Source of the DNA: Rhodospirillales bacterium
GTDB lineage: Bacteria; Pseudomonadota; Alphaproteobacteria; Rhodospirillales; WMHbin7
Assembly: GCA_016215555.1 (NCBI GenBank)
Contig: JACRJC010000039.1
Location: 37,884-101,883, forward strand
Direction of reading: 5' to 3'
DNA: 64,000 nucleotides
Positions 59,407 to 64,000 of the stretch are shown one piece after another. Below the pieces are notes generated by a model. That model worked only from the letters and a program-made list of their open reading frames with translations, ran no database searches and was not told where the DNA came from. The translations under genes were made by a program, and so were the position numbers. Each line of letters begins with the position of its first letter. The first letter of the stretch is position 1.

Positions 59407-59880
59407 TCAGTCCACCCCTTCCGAAACTGATTCGAAAACTTCCCAACCACTTGGGGTTGGCCGCAAGGAAAAATCGACAAAACATCCTTTCGGGCACCAG
59501 TCGAGTTTGAGGCTGTAATTCTTGATCGCAACATGGGCATATCCCGTTTTCATCCAAGTGGAATCTTCCATGTCTTTGGGAATTTCGTGCTTGGTGAAGA
59601 TGTGAGATTTCATGATGCGATAGGAGATGCTGGATGGTTCGCCTTCCAGAGACTCATTGTGAATGTTGACCAGATCGCAAAGTTCTTGCTTTTTTCGTAC
59701 CCGGCAGGCCAGGAATGTCTCCACGGCACAGATGGGCGTTTTTGGATTGCCGATGCAATTGGATGTGGCGCTGGTCGGAGTGATGACGCGGACCTCTTTG
59801 GGGTCGAACTTTTCATCCGCCAGGGCGGGCCAGGTAAAGCCTAGCGCAAGCAATCCGACCAGAAAGCCCAACAAGCGCAT
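59407..59880 (-). CDS. Secreted Cys-containing hypothetical protein
   Basis: 157 aa from ATG 59880 ([20 protein letters not shown]), a Sec signal cut at ALA|DE; the frame is open to 59916, but that would bury the signal. The mature part has six Cys ([37 protein letters not shown]), suggesting three disulfides in the periplasm. I do not recognise the family. It faces the signal-less M23 peptidase gene with 26 bp between stops; a periplasmic inhibitor or immunity role against that enzyme is conceivable but only suggested by position. Confidence 0.6.
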   Translation of the reverse strand: MRLLGFLVGLLALGFTWPALADEKFDPKEVRVITPTSATSNCIGNPKTPICAVETFLACRVRKKQELCDLVNIHNESLEGEPSSISYRIMKSHIFTKHEIPKDMEDSTWMKTGYAHVAIKNYSLKLDWCPKGCFVDFSLRPTPSGWEVFESVSEGVD

Positions 59881-60239
59881 CGTTTTGTCCCTGGCAACCT
59901 TCAAGAGCGTCAGCATAGGGGCGTCGTCCGGCCAGGGTCAAGTCCCGCTCCGAAAGCAGATGTTGGCTTTTCAGTTCGTTTCCCCCTTTCGCAGCCAAAC
60001 GAAGCTGCGAAACCTCCGTCTTCCATCGCTCGCAAGCGCTTGAACTTTCAATCGCGAATTTCCGTACCTTCCCGGCGAAGTCAACAGCCTTTGGAGAAAA
60101 TGGGCCGGAGAGAAGGGATTTTGGGTGAAATCGGGGCCAAGCCGGGCCGCCAAGGTCAACGGCCACAGCCCAATAACCGCGCCAAGACTGGGCTTTTCAG
60201 GCCCTTGCCAGCACGGGGGAGAATGTCTGGAAAAGCTAT
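59881..60239. other. 359-bp gap next to tRNA-Ser
   Basis: I see no gene. A 7-bp stem, TCGCAGC...GCTGCGA (about 59989-60010), is the only clear structure; on the minus strand it is not followed by a T-run. The right end lies directly downstream of the tRNA 3' end, where integrases usually insert, but no integrase or repeated tRNA end is visible in the window. Confidence 0.4.
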
Positions 60240-60329
60240 TGGCGGAGAGAGAGGGATTCGAACCCTCGGTACGGTTTCCCGTACACACACTTTCCAGGCG
60301 TGCGCCTTCAACCACTCGGCCACCTCTCC
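60240..60329 (-). tRNA. tRNA-Ser(GGA)
   Basis: A 90-nt class II tRNA on the minus strand: acceptor GGAGAGG...TCTCTCC with discriminator G and encoded CCA, D-arm GCCGAGTGGTTGAAGGC, anticodon loop CTGGAAA (anticodon GGA), long variable arm TACGGGAAACCGTA and T-arm GAGGGTTCGAATCCCTC. All stems pair. It decodes UCC/UCU. Confidence 0.95.
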
Positions 60330-60391
60330 TTAAGGGCGGCAAACCTAGCATATTTCCCACGGCCCGCAAGCCCGGATCGCCAGGGCTATGT

Positions 60392-60425
60392 CCCGGCGGC
60401 CCCCTGGCGCCGGGCCGGGCTTTTT
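60392..60425 (+). terminator. GC-rich hairpin with T-run, no obvious upstream gene
   Basis: CCCGGCG (60392-60398) pairs with CGCCGGG (60408-60414); after 6 nt comes TTTTT (60421-60425). It has terminator form on the plus strand but lies between the minus-strand tRNA and the plus-strand glucan synthase gene. It may attenuate or block read-through into that gene. Confidence 0.35.
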
Positions 60426-60534
60426 GCTAAGTTTTACCTGGAATTCGCCATAGTTTGGCCCCGATCCAGGGGTACAAGCCTGGCCAATGCGGGGCTTTGG
60501 CCCTGTTTTCTCTTTTCTGGGGCCTCCTGATCTC

Positions 60535-63126
60535 ATGCGATTTTCCGGCGTCATCGTCCTTACCCTGATTGTCATCGTCAATCTGGCCGCCTGGGCCTGG
60601 CTGAACCGCCCCCATTCCGGGGTCGATTGGCAGGGCCAGATACGAGGCGTCTCCTTCAGCCCCTTCCAGAAGGACGACAACCCGCAGATCGGGCGTTATC
60701 CCTCGCTGTCCGACGTCGAGAGCGACCTTAAGATTCTCGCCGGCAAGGTGGGGATGGTGCGAACCTATACCGCCCTCGACGGGTTGGAACAGGTGCCGGA
60801 GCTGGCCCGGCGTTATGGCCTCCACGTTCTGGCCGGGGCCTGGATCGACACCCGCCTGGGCCGCAATGAGGCGGAAATCCGCAGCCTGATGGGCCAGATC
60901 AGGAACTTCAAGAATGTCGATCGGGTGATTGTCGGCAACGAGGCCCTGCATCGCGGCGACGTCACCCTGCCCCAGCTAGTGCGCTATATCCGGCGCGTCA
61001 AGGAGCGGGTGAAGGTGCCGGTCAGCACCGCCGAGCCCTGGTATGTCTGGCTGAAATATCCCGAGCTGGCCAAGGAGGTCGATTACATTTCGATCCATAT
61101 CCTGCCCTATTGGGAAGGCGTGCCGGTCGAGGAGGCCAATGATTACCTGATCAAGCGCTATGAGGAAATCAAATCCACCTTCCCCGGCAAGCATGTGGTG
61201 ATCACCGAAGTCGGCTGGCCCAGCTCGGGCAAGATGCGCGGCGGCGCCGAACCTTCGCTGGTCAATCAGGCCCTTTTCCTGCGCAAGTTCTTGAAAACCG
61301 CCACCGAAACCAACATCGACTACAACATCATCGAGGCCTTCGACCAGCCCTGGAAGAATGAAATCGAATGGTCGGTGGGCGCGCATTGGGGCCTGTTCGA
61401 CGCCGACCGGCGCCAGAAATTCCCCATGGAAGGCCCGGTGGTCGAGATCAAGGAATGGCCGGTGCTGGCCGGGGCCGCCACCGCCATGGGCTTCCTGCCC
61501 CTGGTCTGGTTCCTGTGGCGGCGCAGCCAGATCAAGCTGGGCGGGCGTTTGTTCTTCGCCGCCATGACCATGGCCTCGGCTTCGGTGGTGATGTGGGCGG
61601 CCTCGATCCCGGTCCTGAAGGATTTCGCGCCCGGCCCCGAGGTCATGTGGACCATGCTGGTCCCGGGTCAGATCGCCCTGCTGTTCGTGATTCTGATTTC
61701 CACCTTCGAATTCACGGAACTGACCTGGACCGAGAAATTCAAGCGTGCCTTCAAGCCGCATGATCCCAACCAGCCAAGGGAAGAAGCGCTGCCCAAGGTC
61801 TCTCTGCATCTGCCATGCTACAACGAGCCGCCCGAGATGGTGAAGATGACCATCGATTCTTTGATGAAGCTCGACTATCCCGATTTCGAGATCCTGATCA
61901 TCGACAACAACACCAAGGATCCGGCGGTCTGGCAGCCGGTCGAGGAATACTGCGCCACCCTGGGCCCCAGAGTGCGTTTCTTCCATCTGCCGCAATGGCC
62001 GGGCTACAAGGCGGGCGCGCTTAACTTCGCGCTCAGCCAGACCGATCCCGAGGCCAAGATCATCGGCGTCATCGACAGCGACTATCTGGTCGAGCCGAAC
62101 TGGCTGAAGTCGCTGACCCCCTATTTCGACGACGACAAGGTGGCCTGGGTGCAGGCGCCGCAGGATCACCGCGAATGGGAACACGACGCCTTCAAGGAAA
62201 TGATCAACTGGGAATATGCCGGCTTCTTCCATATCGGCATGGTGGCCCGCAATGAATACGACGCCATCATCCAGCACGGCACCATGACCCTGATCCGCAA
62301 AAGCGCCTTGGAGGGCTGCGGCAAGTGGGGCGAGGGCTATATCTGCGAGGACGCCGAACTGGGCCTGAAATTCCTGGAAGAGGGCTATCATTCGGTTTAC
62401 GTCAACCACTGCTTCGGCAAGGGGCTGACGCCCGACACCTTCATGGGCTACAAGAAGCAGCGCTACCGCTGGGCCTACGGCGCCATGCAGATCCTGAAAG
62501 GCCATTGGCGCACGCTGCTGCCCTGGGCCAAGGGCAACCTGACCTTCGGCCAGAAGTTCCAGTTCGTGGCCGGCTGGCTGCCCTGGATCGCCGACGGGCT
62601 GTTCCTGGTCTTCACCGCCGCCAGCATTCTGTGGTCGCTGGGCCTGGTGGCGGCGCCGCGCTATTTCGACTTCCCGCTGGCGGAATTCGCCATCCCCACC
62701 TTGTTCGTCTTCTTCTACAAACTGGCGACGCATCTGATCTTGTATCAGGCCCGCGTCAAATGCACGGTCGGCCAGCAGATCGGCTCGGCGGTGGCGGGCA
62801 TGGGCCTGACCTTCATCATCGCCCGCGCCGTGCTGCACGGCATCTTCACCAAATCGATCCCCTTCATGCGCACGCCCAAGATGGAGAACAAGGCGGCCTT
62901 GTGGAAGGGCATCCTGGGCGCCTGGGAAGAATTGGCGCTGGCTTGTCTGCAATGGGCGGCGGCGGGCGCCGTGCTGTACAGCTACGGCACCTATGACCGC
63001 GACGCCAGATTGTGGACCTTGGTGCTGATCGTGCAGTCGATGCCCTATCTGGCGGCCGTCATCACCTCGCTGATGTCGGCGGCGCCGAGCCTGCATCCCG
63101 CCAAGCCCGAACCGGCGAAGGCCTAG
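60535..63126 (+). CDS. GH17-GT2 bifunctional beta-glucan synthase (NdvB-like)
   Basis: 863 aa from ATG 60535 (MRFSGVIVLTLIVIVNLAAW), where a membrane helix begins; an ATG at 60487 is possible. Residues about 30-320 are a GH17 (beta-1,3-glucanase-type) domain: GVSFSPFQKD, VIVGNEALHRGD with the acid Glu, VVITEVGWPSSG with the nucleophile Glu. Helices follow, then a GT2 processive synthase (about 430-660): LHLPCYNEPPEMVKMTIDSL, GVIDSDYLVEPNW (D-x-D), GYICEDAELGLKF and KKQRYRWAYG (Q/R-x-x-R-W), and more helices. This layout matches enzymes making cyclic or branched beta-1,3/1,6-glucans for the periplasm, with the GH17 part acting as transglycosylase. It is 10 bp before the NifX-type gene. Confidence 0.88.
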   Translation: MRFSGVIVLTLIVIVNLAAWAWLNRPHSGVDWQGQIRGVSFSPFQKDDNPQIGRYPSLSDVESDLKILAGKVGMVRTYTALDGLEQVPELARRYGLHVLAGAWIDTRLGRNEAEIRSLMGQIRNFKNVDRVIVGNEALHRGDVTLPQLVRYIRRVKERVKVPVSTAEPWYVWLKYPELAKEVDYISIHILPYWEGVPVEEANDYLIKRYEEIKSTFPGKHVVITEVGWPSSGKMRGGAEPSLVNQALFLRKFLKTATETNIDYNIIEAFDQPWKNEIEWSVGAHWGLFDADRRQKFPMEGPVVEIKEWPVLAGAATAMGFLPLVWFLWRRSQIKLGGRLFFAAMTMASASVVMWAASIPVLKDFAPGPEVMWTMLVPGQIALLFVILISTFEFTELTWTEKFKRAFKPHDPNQPREEALPKVSLHLPCYNEPPEMVKMTIDSLMKLDYPDFEILIIDNNTKDPAVWQPVEEYCATLGPRVRFFHLPQWPGYKAGALNFALSQTDPEAKIIGVIDSDYLVEPNWLKSLTPYFDDDKVAWVQAPQDHREWEHDAFKEMINWEYAGFFHIGMVARNEYDAIIQHGTMTLIRKSALEGCGKWGEGYICEDAELGLKFLEEGYHSVYVNHCFGKGLTPDTFMGYKKQRYRWAYGAMQILKGHWRTLLPWAKGNLTFGQKFQFVAGWLPWIADGLFLVFTAASILWSLGLVAAPRYFDFPLAEFAIPTLFVFFYKLATHLILYQARVKCTVGQQIGSAVAGMGLTFIIARAVLHGIFTKSIPFMRTPKMENKAALWKGILGAWEELALACLQWAAAGAVLYSYGTYDRDARLWTLVLIVQSMPYLAAVITSLMSAAPSLHPAKPEPAKA

Positions 63127-63136
63127 GGAGAGCTGC

Positions 63137-63523
63137 ATGCGCATCGCCGTCTCGTCCAACGATTACAAGACCGTCTGCGGCCATGCCGGGCAGACGCGGC
63201 GCTGGCTGATCTTTGAAGGAGAGGTGGGCGCAACGGCAAGCGAGGTGGAAAAGCTTGAACTGTACCCCGAGAACGTCTTCCATCATCACAAGGACGCCAA
63301 CGGAGCGCATCCGCTCGAGAAAATGCAGGCACTGATAAGCCGCAGCGCCGGCGAGGGATTCTTAAGGCGCATGGCCAAGAAGGGGATCGACGCCCGCCTC
63401 ACCAGCGAGCGCAATGCCGAAAAAGCCGTCAACGACTATCTGGCGGGACGGCTGAAAGCGCCGCCGGCGCCCGGCCTGATGAGCCTGTTCTGCAAGCTGC
63501 GCGACCTGTTCTCAGAGCATTAA
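63137..63523 (+). CDS. NifX/NifB-type (dinitrogenase cofactor) domain protein
   Basis: 128 aa. The N-terminal MRIAVSSNDYKTVCGHAGQTRRWLIF is the start of the NifB/NifX/VnfX domain. HHHKDANGAHPLEKMQALIS and AGEGFLRRMAKKGIDARLTS complete it, and DYLAGRLKAPPAPG gives the usual tail. Members bind FeMo-cofactor precursors or other Fe-S clusters; many are not in nif operons and their role is unclear. Here it follows a glucan synthase and is not accompanied by nif genes. The Cys and the His cluster could bind metal. Confidence 0.85.
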   Translation: MRIAVSSNDYKTVCGHAGQTRRWLIFEGEVGATASEVEKLELYPENVFHHHKDANGAHPLEKMQALISRSAGEGFLRRMAKKGIDARLTSERNAEKAVNDYLAGRLKAPPAPGLMSLFCKLRDLFSEH

Positions 63524-63533
63524 TTCCGAAACC

Positions 63534-63724
63534 AATTACGGTGACTAATTACGGTGACAGTATATAATTACGGTGACAGTATACTTAATTCTTTTCTTTT
63601 AATTACGGTGACAGTATATAATTACGGTGACAGTATATAATTACGGTGACAGTATATAATTACGGTGACAGTATATAATTACGGTGACAGTATATAATTA
63701 CGGTGACAGTATATAATTACGGTG
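63534..63724. repeat. 19-bp tandem repeat array (AATTACGGTGACAGTATAT)
   Basis: The core AATTACGGTGAC starts at 63534, 63547, 63566, 63601, 63620, 63639, 63658, 63677 and 63696, with a cut copy at 63715. Six copies from 63601 are exact 19-bp units head to tail; the earlier ones are separated by a one-base gap and by TTAATTCTTTTCTTTT. The unit resembles the repeats often seen beside IS200-like/REP-associated tyrosine transposases, from memory. No such gene lies in the window. Confidence 0.9.
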
Positions 63725-63736
63725 TGTTGTTACCCC

Positions 63737-63895
63737 CTAATTCCCGGACAGGCTCTCCCTGTTAACGCGGGTTCGGATGAACTCGCGGGGTGAACGATAG
63801 CCGAGCGCCTTGTGCGGGTGAAGCTCGTTGTAATGTTCGAACCATTTCGGCAGTGATTTCGTATCCCTCCGGCGTGGGCCGCCTTCTGTAATCCG
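63737..63895 (-). pseudogene. IS3-family transposase (OrfB) C-terminal remnant
   Basis: On the minus strand the last roughly 45 codons of an IS3-type integrase-like transposase are readable: [20 protein letters not shown], then [20 protein letters not shown] and stop at 63737. The YN-x-x-x-PH-x-ALG-x-RSPREF motif is diagnostic. Homology fades before 63900 and the catalytic DDE residues are absent. The IS end, with TGTTGTTACCCCC (about 63724-63737), truncates the 19-bp repeat array. Confidence 0.85.
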
Positions 63896-63945
63896 GTCAT
63901 TTCGTCGATTCTGCCGTGATCTTTGGTGGAACGGGGAGATGAGAA

Positions 63946-64000
63946 GTGTCCACAGAACCTGTTATGGACACAAGTTCGACTGGGCGTCGGCGTCGGCGCA
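63946..64000 (+). CDS. Possible start of an IS66-type accessory gene (cut by window edge)
   Basis: A GTG at 63946 (or ATG at 63964) opens a frame reading [18 protein letters not shown] to the window edge. A short Ser/Thr leader followed by an Arg run is common at the start of IS66-family OrfA/TnpA accessory proteins, but only 18 codons are visible. GTGTCCA (63946-63952) and TGGACAC (63965-63971) form an inverted repeat over the start region. Confidence 0.3.
   Translation, partial: MSTEPVMDTSSTGRRRRR

Noticed and set aside
59881..60329. tRNA-Ser as integration site of a genomic island
   Set aside because: No integrase gene and no second copy of the tRNA 3' end was seen in the window, so an att site cannot be supported.
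60976..63159. 727-aa open frame on the minus strand
   Set aside because: It is antisense to the GH17-GT2 synthase, which has all catalytic motifs. The shadow product is His/Gln/Asp-rich with no recognisable pattern.
63137..63523. Evidence for nitrogen fixation
   Set aside because: A single NifX-type domain without nif genes is not evidence of diazotrophy; such orphans are common.
63534..63724. Possible CRISPR array
   Set aside because: Units are directly adjacent with no unique spacers of about 30 bp, and there are no cas genes. It is a simple tandem repeat.

Overview
The window is GC-rich, densely coded and looks like a chromosome segment of an alphaproteobacterium, probably a Rhodospirillales member. 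This is inferred from gene families such as an IalB-like protein, short XRE regulators, hemerythrin, a GH17-GT2 glucan synthase followed by a NifX-type protein, and multi-PAS histidine kinases. No ribosomal marker is present, so the placement is tentative.

Region 1 (1-13.65 kb) is ordinary chromosome. It holds an MFS transporter coupled to a FadR-type GntR regulator, an EamA permease coupled to an IalB-like protein, an XRE regulator, an M20 amidohydrolase, an orphan GAF/PAS histidine kinase, a PfkB-like protein with long extensions, an AsmA/DUF748 protein and a hemerythrin. A chimeric IS5/IS256 transposase relic (13.76-14.05 kb) marks the edge of the next region.

Region 2 (14.27-31.1 kb) is the most unusual part. 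Five same-strand genes encode a 106-aa beta-rich protein, a roughly 300-aa membrane-anchored or exported protein, a 1228-aa beta-rich protein, a 485-aa DNase I-like (EEP) phosphohydrolase with intact catalytic motifs, and a 3438-aa beta-rich giant with two clusters of LysM-like repeats. Spacing within the last four is 0 bp, a 4-bp overlap and 45 bp. I do not recognise this assembly as a described system.

Region 3 (31.2-55.3 kb) is a surface-glycan island. It contains sulfotransferases, an O-antigen-ligase-like protein, a lipoprotein hydrolase, a Gly-rich autotransporter, family 2 and family 4 glycosyltransferases, an ABC-2 glycan exporter (permease and ATPase), and a tightly overlapping operon rfbC-rfbD-567 aa-2274 aa. 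The 2274-aa protein fuses a sulfotransferase, a coiled coil, two glycosyltransferases and two radical-SAM modules. A stand-alone paralogue of its last module lies at 53.45 kb. Together these suggest a sulfated and radical-SAM-modified surface polysaccharide exported by the ABC transporter. A 268-bp MITE-like inverted-repeat element sits inside the island.

Region 4 (55.3-64 kb) has three tandem tail-collar (microcystin-dependent-protein type) genes with a GNAT gene, a cysC remnant fused to a winged-helix regulator, a signal-less M23 peptidase facing a small secreted Cys-containing protein, tRNA-Ser(GGA), the GH17-GT2 glucan synthase and the NifX-domain gene. It ends in a 19-bp tandem repeat array cut by an IS3-family remnant and a possible IS66 accessory gene. 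Several starts below differ from the longest open frame because neighbouring genes overlap by 4 bp or because a signal peptide or Shine-Dalgarno sequence points to an internal start.
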